64,000 nt of DNA from Prorocentrum cordatum (GCA_963575745.1 CAUYUJ010007213.1:287892-351891); one strand, 5' to 3'; counted from the stretch's first letter, positions 32,774 through 43,879 are shown. A program made the numbers and translations. The notes: generated by a model from the letters alone, not told the origin.

Positions 32774-33928
32774 ATGGCCTCGCTTGGGCGCGACCTGCTG
32801 TCCGCCCTCCTGGAGGGCCCGTCAGATTATTATGAGGCGCCGGTCGCGCCGCTTCTCCTGGACGCCCTGCTAGGAGACTCGTCGGACGACGAGGCAATCG
32901 CAGCGTCGCAGAGATGGTGGCAGAGGAGCGGAAGTTGCGGCGATATCTCGGCTGATCTGCAGCTGGAGCCAGCTGCGCCATCGCACCCTCAGCGAGGAAC
33001 GCCTTGTGAGCAGCCAGCTGCGCTGAGGCAGCCCAGCAGGAGTCCGCAGCCAGGAGCAGCGAGGCGAAGCAGGAGCCCACTGCAGCGGCAGGCCAGCAGC
33101 GGCGACGGGACAGAGCAGGCGCCGCAGACCGCGGCGATGCGGAGCGGGAGTCCGAGGCGAGAGGTTCGCGGCAAGGCGAATGACGGGAAGCCCGCCACGA
33201 TCATATATCGGAGCAAGAGTCCGTTGCGAGGTGGTAGCGGGGAGACGCCAACCACTTCGCGATCGCGGCGGCCCACGGCAGCGAAGTCGCGCTCGATACG
33301 CTCTTCAGGTATCTTGAGGCATGATCGCCACGCGGTGGCCCCGCTGCCAGAGGCGCAGGCAGCTGGAGGCGCGGAGGCGCCAGAGCGTGATGCAACAGTC
33401 CCGTTTTTGCCAGGTGGGTGCGGCATGGGCCCAAGGCCATCTCGCGAAGAGCAGGAGGCGATAGCTTGGGAACACGGGCGAGATGATGCCATCTACCTCG
33501 CGTCGCAGGCGGCCCGCGAATACGATCGCATCACGCTCGCAGTGGGCGAACTGCTGGACATCCCAGAAGAGGAATTGGTGGCTCGTCTCAGAGCTGCTAT
33601 ACAGCACGCAGCTCGCCATGGAGACGGCGAAGCATACGTGGGCTCGACTAGCGACCCAAGTTGGCGTTGGCAAGGTGGGGCAACATTAACGGCACAGGGC
33701 CCTCACATAGTGCTCGGGCATCGCAAGAAGTGGGATCGCATGAAAGTGCTAGGCGGGTGGCCGGATAAGCTTTGCGCCAGCATGGAAATAAGAGCAATTA
33801 GCGCGGCGCGATCGTTTGCGCATGACGTATGCCCAGCCATATCAATGGCTAATAAGGCCAGCGATGCCCGCGGCTTGCGCTATGTATTTGCCTTCGGCTC
33901 ATCCTGCAATTATGGAGACTATCGTTGA
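32774..33928 (+). CDS. 384-residue protein with possible GIY-YIG nuclease domain
   Basis: Uninterrupted plus-strand frame. Residues 1-60 are acidic/helical (LLDALLGDSSDDEAIAASQR). Residues 88-175 hold RS/SP motifs (RSRSPL, RSGSPR, RSKSPL) typical of nuclear proteins. Residues 223-283 are helical (EEELVARLRAAIQHAARHGD). The C-terminus has YVGSTSDPSWRW (YVG 288-290, Arg298), then KKWDRMKVLGGW, MEIRAI (Glu348) and ANKASDARGL (Asn360). This is the order and rough spacing of the YIG, Arg, Glu and Asn elements of GIY-YIG nucleases; the upstream GIY strand is not clear. If right, it would be a metal-dependent DNA-cleaving or DNA-binding domain. The ATG at 32774 is assumed; another ATG lies just upstream in a different frame. 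It is the only long convincing plus-strand gene. Confidence 0.55.
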   Translation: MASLGRDLLSALLEGPSDYYEAPVAPLLLDALLGDSSDDEAIAASQRWWQRSGSCGDISADLQLEPAAPSHPQRGTPCEQPAALRQPSRSPQPGAARRSRSPLQRQASSGDGTEQAPQTAAMRSGSPRREVRGKANDGKPATIIYRSKSPLRGGSGETPTTSRSRRPTAAKSRSIRSSGILRHDRHAVAPLPEAQAAGGAEAPERDATVPFLPGGCGMGPRPSREEQEAIAWEHGRDDAIYLASQAAREYDRITLAVGELLDIPEEELVARLRAAIQHAARHGDGEAYVGSTSDPSWRWQGGATLTAQGPHIVLGHRKKWDRMKVLGGWPDKLCASMEIRAISAARSFAHDVCPAISMANKASDARGLRYVFAFGSSCNYGDYR

Positions 33929-34199
33929 TGGGCATCTTCTGGAGGCTCTCTCAGGCGACTTTGGGGAGGAGAACTAAAGGGGGAGGGCTGGTGAGATTGT
34001 TGTTTCCACCAGGCCAGTCCATCTATCTTGTTTATGTTGCTGCAATCGGTTTGCCTAATGCAGTTGATTTGGGAATCTCATCTATCTCGCCAGGTTGCCA
34101 AGAACCCGGCCTGCGCAAGCAGTTTCACAATGCATGCGAATTCTGGATTTGTTGAAGGACCACGGCGTTGACGTCGTCGCACATTTAGCATGCATCATT

Positions 34200-34235
34200 A
34201 ATGCAATGCAACGTAATGCGTTGCAGCATTGCATT
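34200..34235. other. Strong hairpin, AATGCAAT/ATTGCATT
   Basis: AATGCAAT (34200-34207) and GCAACG (34208-34213) pair with CGTTGC (34219-34224) and ATTGCATT (34228-34235), with a 5-base loop and a 3-base bulge: 14 base pairs. It lies 270 bp past the stop of the plus-strand gene. Confidence 0.7.
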
Positions 34236-34824
34236 GTGTGATAAACTAGAAACTCGTCGCCCTAGTTGTCATCATCGCCCCGAATTCCCCCGAATCCTGG
34301 AGAAGTTCACCCCTGATTCTGCAACGGGGCGTCTTCGGGGACTCATGCAGAGAGAGCGGCCTGTGGCCGTAGCCTGAAGACTCGTAGGGCTCCCCGGGGC
34401 CAAATAATCAAACCTATTGGGGCCCATCGGACTATGCGCTCGAACTCGCGGTGGCCCTGCAGCTTGCGCATGGCGGCAGGGCGGCGGATCGGCCGCACCA
34501 ATATTCGTTTGTTTACCTGTGCTGGTGATCTTGAATTCACGTGCTGCTCTGCAGCAAAGGCGAAAAACTGGCTCTAACAAAACAGGCGTTCTGCACAAGG
34601 TCGGACTTCTCATCACCACTCGCGTCAAAGTATGCAAGATATTGGTGTCTTTCGTTCCCCAGGCCCTTCGGTCCCCCCGTCCTTGGCTTTCCAGTGGTGT
34701 TTTCCTTTTGTCCCGAGGGTCGATTGTGTCCGGCAGTCTCTTTGCGCAACCACCATTCGGCATCAGTGCGCGTGCCATGAGCAGGTTCCAGGAGGCCCGT
34801 CTTTTGATATATCCCCTGAAGTCC

Positions 34825-35200
34825 TCGCGAGTCCTCGATTGTCCTTGGATGTCCCTGGATGTCTTTAGATGTTTTCGGCTGTCCGTGGATGTCCCTGAAT
34901 GTCCCTGGATGTCCTTGGTTGTCCTCGGATGTCCTTGGATGTCCTTGGATGTCCTTGGATGTCCTCGGATGTCTTCGGATGTCCTTGGATGTCCTTGGAT
35001 GTCCCTGGATGTCCCTTGGTGTCCCTGGATGTCCTTGGATGTCCCTGGATGTCCTAGGATGTCCATTGATGTCCTTGGATGCCCCTGGGTGTCCTTTCAT
35101 GTCCCTGGATGTCCTTGGACGTCCCTGGATGTCATTGGATGTCCTTGGATGTCCTTGGATGTCCCTGGATGTCCTTGGATGCCCCTGGACGTCCACCCGC
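34825..35200 (+). repeat. 10-bp satellite GTCCTTGGAT/GTCCCTGGAT
   Basis: About 37 tandem 10-bp units, mostly GTCCTTGGAT and GTCCCTGGAT. Three units make 10 codons, so long frames appear on both strands; they are not genes. Confidence 0.95.
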
Positions 35201-36130
35201 GCCTCTGACAAGCGCTCCTGTTCAGAACGATTGCGTGGGATACGTTCTTGAGTGCCTCGCCCCCTGCCATACGTTCCCTCTCAGATCTACGCGAGCTCGT
35301 TAGTTCATGTATTTGCATGTTTGCATTTGCTCTTGCGGTTGCGAGTGAATATGAAGATGCAGCATGAGGACCCACACGCAAAACAAAGATAGCGCGCACA
35401 GCATTCAGCTCATGGTGGGCCGCGTCCTATGTTGGTCAACATGTGCCTCATCCTTTTGCACCACCCCTATATCTCTCATGCGCGCATATATAAATTCCTA
35501 TGTGTACCCAGCAAGGACATCAAACATCATGCTTCTTGCCCTAGAGTGTACGACATGCGATGAGACCCAAGCCTTTACAAACACTGATGTTATCTTTGAG
35601 CCTGCCCGGCAAGATCGCCGCGCGCGCCCGCGCGGGCGCCTGGCAGTAGACAGCGACGCCGGGCTCCATCATGAAGTACTTGACCTGGCGGGAATCGCGG
35701 CGTCGACTCGTCTCGTTATTCGAAAAGCATTTCTCTAAGACATTCGAGCTTATCCTGGACACGGCTCTCACCCCGAACTCCGATGCGCTATTCGGGGTTA
35801 AATCATGAACAAGTCGTTTTGCAAATCGGAAAACCCAAGAACAATGAAATCCCCTTGAGAGAGCAGGTGGTTTATGACATAGGCTCTCTTCGCGACGGGA
35901 CCCGATGGGAGCTTGTTGGCACAAATGAGAACGACTAGGTTGCAAAGGTTTCGTTTACTTTACACTTGTGATGGCGAGTTTCCTGTGGCAAGAAAGCGAT
36001 GTTCAGGACTTGAAATGCTTGAGTTTTGCATGTTCCCATGGTTTTATCAAGGTTTTTTGCTGTTTCAATAAGTTTCCATAAGTCTCGGTTGGTATGAACA
36101 GATGTTTCAATAGGTTTCCAAAGGTTTCGG
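35200..36130. other. No confident gene; GTTTCAATAGG repeats at the end
   Basis: Moderately AT-rich sequence with short frames only. 36005-36130 has degenerate GTTTCAATAAGTTTCCATAAG units of about 10-11 bp. Confidence 0.5.
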
Positions 36131-36470
36131 TTGTCCATTAGTGTCCCTAGATGTCCCTCGATGTCCTTATATGTCCCTCGATGTCCCTCGATGTCCCTCG
36201 ATGTCCCTAGATGTCCGTTGTTATATGTCCTTCGATGTCCCTCGATGTCCCTCGATGTCCCTCGATGTCCCTCGATGTCCCTCGATGTCCCTCGATGTCC
36301 CTCGATGTGTCCCTCGATGTCCCTCGATGTCCCTCGATGTCCCTCGATGTCCCTCGATGTCCCTCGATGTCCCTCGTTGTCCCTCTTTGTCCTTATCTGT
36401 CCCGGCGGATCGTGTGTTCCTGGATGCCCCTCGATGTCCCTCGATGTCCCTGGTTGTCCTTGTGCGTTGT
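36131..36470 (+). repeat. 10-bp satellite GTCCCTCGAT
   Basis: About 30 tandem GTCCCTCGAT units, very homogeneous at 36235-36370. Same orientation as 34825-35200, different consensus. Confidence 0.95.
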
Positions 36471-36604
36471 CCGTGACGTTTGTATGCGTATATGTTGCAT
36501 TGTACTTGCTTCAGGCAATCATGGTACGCCCGTTTGTTTTCAAGTTCTTCTCTTATCTTCCTACCCCTACTGAAACAACATCTTTGTAGATGCGTAGCAA
36601 ACGA

Positions 36605-36960
36605 TCGCCGGGGGCCAACAAACGAGGACATCTGCCCATTGGGACGCCCAAAACCAGGGACATCAGAGGGCTAGCGCGGCCCAAATCGGGGGACATCGGC
36701 CTCTTGCCCCACCGCAAAAGCGGGGACATTTGGGCCTACGAGGCCCAAAACCGCGGACATTGAACGTTTTCTTAAAAAAAAACTTTGAGAAACCTTGAAA
36801 AACTCCAAAATTAGATTTCAACGTTTTTAATTGTAAAATTGCCTTGGGCCCCGAAAGCGTGGACATCAGACCTCCCCTGGCGCCCGAAAGCGCGGACATC
36901 GGACCTCCTTGGGGCCCGAAAACGCGGACATTGGACCTTCTCCGTTTGAGAGCAGGAAAA
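36605..36960. repeat. GGCCCGAAAGCGCGGACATC repeats
   Basis: Two clusters (36636-36760 and 36843-36945) of about 35-bp units with GCCCGAAAGCGCGGACATCG, separated by an AT-rich spacer. The GGACAT word links it to the decamer family. Confidence 0.7.
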
Positions 36961-37580
36961 AACTCAGGCGCGCCGGATCCTTCCGCGCCGGCCACGAGGA
37001 CGCCTTGGACAGTTCAGAGAAATTCCTTTCAGATGTTAATGAGTTTCTTTTAATTTTCTATTGTTTTCGAATAACTTCCTTCATTCCGTTGAAACCGTAA
37101 TATATACCTTCAAGAACCTTCAAGAACCTGAAGAAACCTAGGGGATCCCTTCATGTATCCTATTGAACTTGAATAAAGCTAGGAAACCTTTCAAAACCAC
37201 CTGTGGCGCAACATATTCCAACAAACTAATCAGATTTAGTGCACATACGTTCTATCAAACATAAACGATCAGAAACATTGGCAAACCATGATTAACTTAG
37301 TGTATTAATTCAATATAACTTAATATTTCATATGAAATTGCGCTGCCACCTCGAACCACCACAATCTGAATCAAAGAGGGTTCCATACTACACTCAATAC
37401 GCTTCGCTCACTATGTTCCATCTGCGCATGTGCACAACAATGCGGTTATGCGACATCATTTCTCAGTCATCCCAGAGGACGTTCGATTCGAGTGCGCTCA
37501 TATACATATATATGACACAGCGATTGTTATTGCAATGTTCGGCTTGCGACAACGATCAACGAAGGGAGTCCGAGGGGAGT
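36960..37580. other. AT-rich region without gene
   Basis: The AT-richest stretch of the window (37020-37330), with ACCTTCAAGAACCTTCAAGA repeats at 37100. The short frame at 37332-37586 is not convincing. Confidence 0.5.
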
Positions 37581-37582
37581 CC

Positions 37583-37860
37583 TTAGTGCATCAGGGCCAC
37601 ATTGCGTTTGCTCTTTTGGCCTGGTGGCATGTCGTATGAGAAGTTTCGTGAGGGGCGTCCAACTTGTACCCGCCTAGTGCGTTGGTAGTCCAAAGTCGCA
37701 ATTTCTTCGAGTCGTGCCCAGTTGTGCCAGGCCCCCAGGAGACCGATTAGTGAGTTCGCCTTTGCGACAATCGTTGTATCGTCATCTTCGTTATAGCCTG
37801 CGAACGGCAGTCGGCCCTCGCTAGCTCGCCATGCGTTCTTGCTCATATGCGAATGGGGAA
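37583..37860 (-). CDS. Possible exon, uncharacterised
   Basis: Minus-strand frame with normal protein composition: KNAWRASEGRLPFAGYNEDD, then ANSLIGLLGAWHNWARLEEI and ATLDYQRTRRVQVGRPS, stopping at 37583. The part upstream of 37860 is Pro/Ser-rich and looks non-coding. No family recognised. Confidence 0.35.
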
Positions 37861-39502
37861 GCGAAGGAAGTAGGGTTGACAGCGGCGGCGAGGATGGGAG
37901 CACCATTCTTGAAGTAAAAGGAAAAGCGGGGGGAGGACCCGATCCACCACACATGAGAAAGAATAAGTTGCAGGGGCCAATCAGCAGTTGCTCAATGTTT
38001 AGCCAGAGTTCCCTTCCACGCTCTTCTTGCCCATGTTCTTAGCTTCTTCCATGCTGTTTCTATTTCCAGCAGTCCATCCCTCCTCAGATTCCAGCGCTGA
38101 CAATCGTTATCATCTCATAACCCCTTCATCCTTCTACACTTCTGTTTTCTCTTACCTCCCACCTAGCTACAAACCGCCCCCCCTCCATCAGCAACTCCCC
38201 CCCTGCCCCTGGCGCCTCCGACGCCCGCCCCCGAAGGCGCGCTGGCTGGACAACAAGCTCGCGAAGGCTGCCTTGGGGCGGGCCCTCCTGTGCAATCCGC
38301 TTCCTCTCCACCAAGTCGCCAATGGTTCCTACAACCTCTCAGTTCTTGACGTTGTCTTTATGTGAGCAATTCTTTGCGTTTCCAGAAGACGCCCGACATG
38401 TTGTTCAGGTATCGTTCCCAGCACGAATTCTTCATTTACTTTTCGCATTGAATGGTGTCGCGCTTTCCTTGTCGTTGTTCCGAACCCCGAAGACGGCCCG
38501 AATATAACCCTGGGTTCAAGCCCCCCTCCAGGAGATGCCCGGGCTCGAAGACCAAGATTTCCTCGTGGATTCCGAAACCTCCAAACTTAACACAGGGATT
38601 TGCACTTTACACCGCGGGGCAGATTGTCACGACACCCACGCTCGCTTCACGTCAGCCAGCGAGGGGTGCAAAGCGCTCAAGGAAAGAATGACCCCCAAGA
38701 TCGCACCCAAGAAACCCAGCATTTACTGCAGACCTCAGCTTTCGCTTACCATGTGCATGATTTGCCGATCCAAGACGTCCATAGAGGCCCCCAAGCTCAG
38801 TTCGAGACCCCGCGTATCTTCGAATTTGCCTTCGGGCTTCTAGAAGGGGGCCTGCGGGTCTCTCATAGCCACAATTGGGCCGACTTGCTTTCAGTCAGGA
38901 TACCCCAGAGCAAGGAAATTAGTAAGCCCTAGCTGCCGCCGATCGATTGTTGGTTTCTCTCTCATGCTTATGTTTGCTCTCTCCTGTCGCGGCCTCTCGC
39001 CTCTCCTACCCCGGCTTCCCCTCCCTCGATCTTAGCCCCTTGTATCCTATACTCTTCCAGCCTCCCGCCCTCCGCCCGACCTTCTCCACCCCATCCACAA
39101 GTTGTTCACAACCTTCCTTTGGCGGCTTACCTTGCGAATATCAGACGCAGCAGCTGCATATGACATCCAGACGCGGCAGCTGCAGAGTGTGCCTGCGAGC
39201 GTCCCTACCTACTCAAAGCACTCCATTGGGCGGAGTTGCCGATTGCCAAATTATGGATACCCGCAGTGCTATACGCAGGCATATCCAAGTGGTCTCGCTT
39301 ACGCAATATAGGCTTCGCCACAGCGATTCTGCAAGAGAGAGGCGCGATATTCGCACAGAGTAGCAGGGATCCTAAGCATAGATCGCTGAGAAGCGCTGAA
39401 TCTATCGATTTATTGCAATTCCATACCAGCCAGAGAAACCCGCATCATCTGTTGGTACTCATTGATGTTGGGTCGAGGCTCCAACTCGATTCCTGCGTCA
39501 CG

Positions 39503-40640
39503 TCAGGCAGTGTCCTGCTGATGGCGCTTGCGTTCGGTCCGAGCTTTTGTTGGAGCCGCTAGCTGAGTCATTAGCTCCTCCTGCCTCGCCAAATTAATCT
39601 CGTAAGATAATGAGTAGGTTTGGCCCCCCAGCTCGATAGCGAATTCGTTCTCCTGGAACAATTCCATTACCCGCAACATTGTCTTTCCCACATCGATCTG
39701 GTGATCTCTGTACGTGAGAGCACATCGAAATCTTTGTGGCGCCAGCATTGCGACCATCACTTCGTTGGGGTCCGCCACTAGTTCGAAATACTCGTCTCCG
39801 CTTGCCAAGGGCTTGTATTCCCTGAAGAACGCTGGTCCGACGAGAAGAATCCTTGGCTCTCTGGTGTCTTCTCCTCCTTTTTTATCCGGAAAACAAGGGT
39901 TCCAGAATTCAACTTGATATTTTTTGCTGAAGGTCTGTGCGACCATTGCATTCCCACTGTGCCAACTCATACTTTCAAACGCATTTGTCTTGAACTGGGC
40001 GCTGGTTGAAGCGCCTGATTCCAGGTCTCTGCCAGTATTTCCCCAGTGTGGAGAGCCCCACATGACCAGTCCAAATTGTTGATTGTCTCTCAACAGATCA
40101 GTATAAAGCCTGTATCTTTTGCTGCACAACCCTGATATCTGATAGATCGGGCCCTCCGCTCCTAGGTCTCGTAGCAGCTCCACGTGCTTGCGCGTTTCTG
40201 CCCACAACTTTCTTTCACTCTCTGCACTCTCTTGTCCAGGCTCTGGCTGCTGTACTACGTCCGTAAGAACTAGTTTCATGAACGGCATATCTTTTTTGTG
40301 TGTTGTATCAGAAGCAGAGCCGCCATCGCTGTTGCGGATATCCTGAAATGGGAACATAATCAGGTTACCTGTATGTTGCGGTAGATAACGAAACCAAACA
40401 AAAAGATGCACGTGAGCCTCGTGGGCTACGGAAGGAAACAAGTTGCAGACGAGCTCTACGTCTTTGAATGCGTTTCGCTCGTTTCTGGCTTGCGCCCCCC
40501 CCCCAGTGCCAGCTTCCTCGTCGCAACGGCTGGACCGGGCTTGGAAGTTCAAACGTTTGGGTTCCAGGGGGCGATCGGCTGCAGAGGGGCGCAGTAGCCA
40601 GCTGGGGAGGTGAAATCCGCAGGGCCACGAACCTGAGAAT
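39503..40640 (-). CDS. Uncharacterised ~330-370 residue protein
   Basis: A minus-strand frame open from 40972, but only about 40560-39503 looks coding. It includes NAFKDVELVCNLFPSVAHEA, HVHLFVWFRYLPQ, WAETRKHVELLRDLGAEGPI, FGLVMWGSPHWGNTGRDLES, ILLVGPAFFREYKPL and YRDHQIDVGKTMLRVMELFQ, and ends in a basic tail (KARTERKRHQQD). The more 5' part (40972-40640) is Ser/Pro/Leu-rich and covers a purine tract, so I leave it out; the true first codon is unknown and an upstream exon is possible. No family is recognised. It lies directly downstream of the methyltransferase gene on the same strand, so the two could belong to one mobile element, but nothing in the sequence proves this. Confidence 0.5.
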
Positions 40641-40964
40641 GCCGAAAAGGCCGCAGAAGGACAGCGATGACGCGCGACGACGAAGAGGGCCTCGACAGCG
40701 ACGCGACGAGGGAGGCCGAGGCCGAGGATAAGGAAGCGCCCCGGAGGCCGGCCCTGAATATCATCGACGGCGAGGCTCGCGCCGCCATGAGACAGGCAGA
40801 GAGCGGCGGGGCGGGCAGGCCAGTAAGGTGAGGAGGAGCGTTGTTGAAGGGCGAAGGAGCAGGAGAAGAGCGAGGGAGCTGGAGGAAGAGCAGCAGGAGA
40901 TGAGCGAGGGCGATGGAGCAGGAGATGAGTCTTTTGTAGACCCCAATGCACGCGCATGCAAGGA

Positions 40965-42500
40965 TTACCCACAGTGAGGGCACAGTAAAGGCACGAGCGT
41001 CTCGAATATGTGCACTAGTACTGGCTGTGCCATAGCGTTGCCTGCCAACCGCCCCATCTGCAACGGCGAGCCTACCGGCTCCACTTGTTCAGGGTCGATG
41101 CCTTGCAACTTGAAAAGCTCATCTGCTCGTAACCGGCGCCTGTGAGAGCTTATCCAAAAGCCCGCCCCTCGGGACCGCGTTAGTGTGGGCGCAAAATCTC
41201 TGTAAGCTGTGACGAATTTTGCTGTCGAATCCGCAAGCGCGCAGAGAAGCGCAGACAGGCTCTCAGTTTTCCCAGCCGCTCCTTCCTCCCACAAAGGACA
41301 TGATGTCACTGATGATTACGTGCATGTGTGTGTGCATGTAGGTACGCGTGGAATCTACGTGTATGCATGTATGTGCTCGCATGTCGTGTGTTGTTTTGCA
41401 GGTGCTAAGGCACGTTTAGGTGCACGCTGGCACACGCGCATATCGCAACATTGGGGCGCGGAAAGGCGTCAGCCCGCCATCTCTACGTCGATGATCCAAG
41501 GCTCTCTATCTGGCCTGGCCCCCTGCCTCTTCAAGCGCTTGATCGCCCAACGAAGGTTTCGAGCGGCGTGAGTATTGTCCTCCATAGTAGGTAAAGCATC
41601 GATCTCTCCTTTCTCATCTGCTAACAACTCAGACACTGGCGTGATCGCTGGCCTCGGGGGTTTGCGCAGCTTGGGTTCGCATCCTACTGATTCGTGAATG
41701 CCAAGAATATAAATCCGAGGTCTCCGCTGCGGCAAACCAAAAACCGCTTGTCCCGCGACAGGGACCTTGGGCGCGTCGTTGTTTCCGCGGTGTTGTCCCC
41801 CCGCTATATATATATGCCCGCGCTCTGTTGCCAAAGCGCGAGCGCCCCTCAGATTTCGCACCAGTCGCAGGGTTCTCAAGGGGAGGGGAATTTATTATGG
41901 GGAGGGCTGGAGGTGGAGGATGAAACGCCAGGGGGCCCATGTCAAACTGATGCGAATGCCAGGGGGGCGAGTGGGTTTGCACCGCAGGCGTCGGGTATCC
42001 GAAGCCAAGTATTTGCGCCAGATTGCACGATACCCGCGTTCCTGCAAATCAGAAAGGATTCTCCTCAGGCTTTCGCCCTGGTTGTGATACTCCAGGCCCG
42101 CGACGTTCTCCAGCAGCACTGCGCGCACCCGCGGAGTCTGAGCTTCGATGGTTTTTATGATCCCTTTATAAGCCTTGCTTCTGCTATCCTTGAAACCTCT
42201 GCGTTTCCCCAATACACTGAAGGCTTGGCACGGAAATCCAGCCACTAGGCAATCGATGGTGTCCTCGTCTATATCGTTCGGGTTCCTTTTTGAAATGTCT
42301 CTGAATAATTGCCCCGGTGAATGGTTGGCCTCGATGAAAGCCCGCGCTGTCTTATCTGTCTCCGAGCTGAACACGTGGTCAAGTATGATGTAGCCTTTCT
42401 TGTAGTGCGATGTTTGCTTCAGCGCGTACACAGGGGTATCCAACCCAGAGCAATCTGTAGCGAGCTTGAATGTTGCAATTCGTGCTCTCGACCTTTTCAT
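40965..42500 (-). CDS. Cytosine-5 DNA methyltransferase, three exons
   Basis: Three minus-strand exons together carry the main C5-methyltransferase motifs. Exon 1 (42500 to about 41995): motif I-like FKLATDCSGLDTP, motif II region FSSETDKTARAFIEANH, motif IV GFPCQAFS with the catalytic Cys at residue 91 (42228-42230), motif VI LLENVAGLEYH. Exon 2 (about 41748-41490): motif VIII FGLPQRRPRIYILGI. Exon 3 (about 41215-40965): PTLTRSRGAGFW, motif IX RRRLRADELFKLQG, motif X GNAMAQPVLVHIFE, stop TAA. Total about 350 residues, the usual size of a compact enzyme. It should transfer a methyl group from S-adenosylmethionine to carbon 5 of cytosine in DNA. The start at 42500 is chosen because the next ATG upstream is out of frame owing to an 11-bp duplication, and because the second copy starts at the matching place. 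Intron borders are approximate. Motif I has DCSGLD in place of the usual DLFAGxGG. Related enzymes carried by retrotransposons are known in dinoflagellates. Confidence 0.82.
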
Positions 42501-42639
42501 GACCTTTTCATGAGCCAAAGTGGCTACTGAAAGACAAGGCAACAGATCGCCCAAGGCATCCAAAGTCGCACAGAGACATCGGAGGCATATGTAGAGGCAC
42601 CTAGTTTCACCGATGATAGTTCTTGGCGATGCCTAAATG

Positions 42640-42945
42640 CCTACAAGGGGACATTTTCGGACATCCAGGGACATACTGGAACATCCAGGGTCATACAGGG
42701 ACATTAAAGGACATCAAGGGACATTCAGGGACATAAAGGGACATCCAGGGACATGAAACGACATCCAGGGACATTGAGGGACAAAAAGGCACATAAAGGC
42801 ACATGCAGGGACACATGGGAAAATGCAGGGACATGCAGGGACATCCAGGGACATACGGGGACATGCAAGGACATCCAGGGACATCCAGGGACATTGAAGG
42901 ACATCCAGGAACATTCAGGGACATAAAGGGACATCCAGGGATCTT
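42640..42945 (-). repeat. 10-bp satellite, GGACATCCAG orientation
   Basis: About 30 units of GGGACATCCA type on the plus strand, the reverse complement of the arrays at 34.8-36.5 kb. It lies between the methyltransferase gene and a second copy of its 5' end. Confidence 0.93.
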
Positions 42946-43080
42946 CGAATTAGCATGGTCGAGTCGAATTTTGCCTTCCGTGTAATGCGATGTATTCTTG
43001 GAGGCCCACAATGGCGCGTCTAGTCCCGAGCAATCTGTAGCGAGCTTGAATGTGGGAATCCGTGTCCTCTTCCTACTCAT
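42938..43080 (-). pseudogene. 5' fragment of a second methyltransferase copy
   Basis: Minus-strand frame MSRKRTRIPTFKLATDCSGL then DAPLWASKNTSHYTEGKI (43080 to about 42938). It parallels the start of the methyltransferase at 42500 (MKRSRARIATFKLATDCSGL, DTPVYALKQTSHYKKGYI). The shared DNA AGCAATCTGTAGCGAGCTTG is identical in both. After motif I and RLDHANSKIP the frame runs straight into the decamer satellite, so the catalytic part is missing. Confidence 0.8.
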
Positions 43081-43214
43081 GAGCCAAGCCGGCTACGCTC
43101 AGCAAAGCAACAGATATGACGAGACAACGGGTAGCGCACAGAGGTCAGGCAACAGCGAGTGCCCCAGGGGTACTCAGAAGTGCACACAGGGGCATACCGA
43201 GGATCACCGATTAT

Positions 43215-43830
43215 ATTAGCCCTGGCTTAACGTTAAGGGAAGGACGTCGAGGGACATCTGGGAACAACCAGGGTCATGAAGAGTCATCGTGGGACACCTA
43301 GGGACAGCCGAGGACATCTAGGGACAGCGACGGACATGGAGGGACACATGAGGACATCCAGGGACATAGAGGGACATATAGGGACATCCAGGGACATTTA
43401 GGGACACAGAGGGACATAGAGGGACACCTGGGGACATCCAGGGACATTTAGGGACACAGAGGGACATAGAGGGACACTTGGGGACATCCAGGTACATTTA
43501 GGGACACAGAGGGACATAGAGGGACACCTGGGGACATCCAGGGACATTTAGGGACAGCGGGGGACACAGAGGGACACCTGGGGACACCAGAGGACATTTA
43601 GGGACAGCGAGGGACACAGAGGGACATCTGGGGACACTAGAGGACATTTAGGGACAGCGAGGGACATGGAGGGACACCTGGAGACATCCGAGGACATCCA
43701 GGGACACCCAAGGACATCTAAGGACATATGGGGACAAGTGGCGACATCCATGGACATCAAGAGACATCCGAGGACATTCAAGGACATCTGCGGACATCCA
43801 AAGACACCCAGGGACATCTGGGACATATGG
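43215..43830 (-). repeat. 10-bp satellite with 50-bp higher-order unit
   Basis: About 60 units of GGGACACCTG/GGGACATCCA/GGGACATTTA type. Between 43420 and 43570 five units repeat as a block, CACCTGGGG recurring at 43423, 43473 (as CACTTGGGG) and 43523. Confidence 0.93.
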
Positions 43831-43879
43831 ATAGACTGGAACCTTCTAGAGGCATTCCAAATGACGTTCACTGACGCCT

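Noticed and set aside
34417-35208. Frames with repeated DVPGCPWMSL or matching minus-strand peptides
   Set aside because: Product of the 10-bp satellite, where three units make ten codons.
38535-38932. Two overlapping plus-strand frames with some protein character
   Set aside because: Each is short, they need a frameshift near 38730 to join, and no family or splice context supports them.
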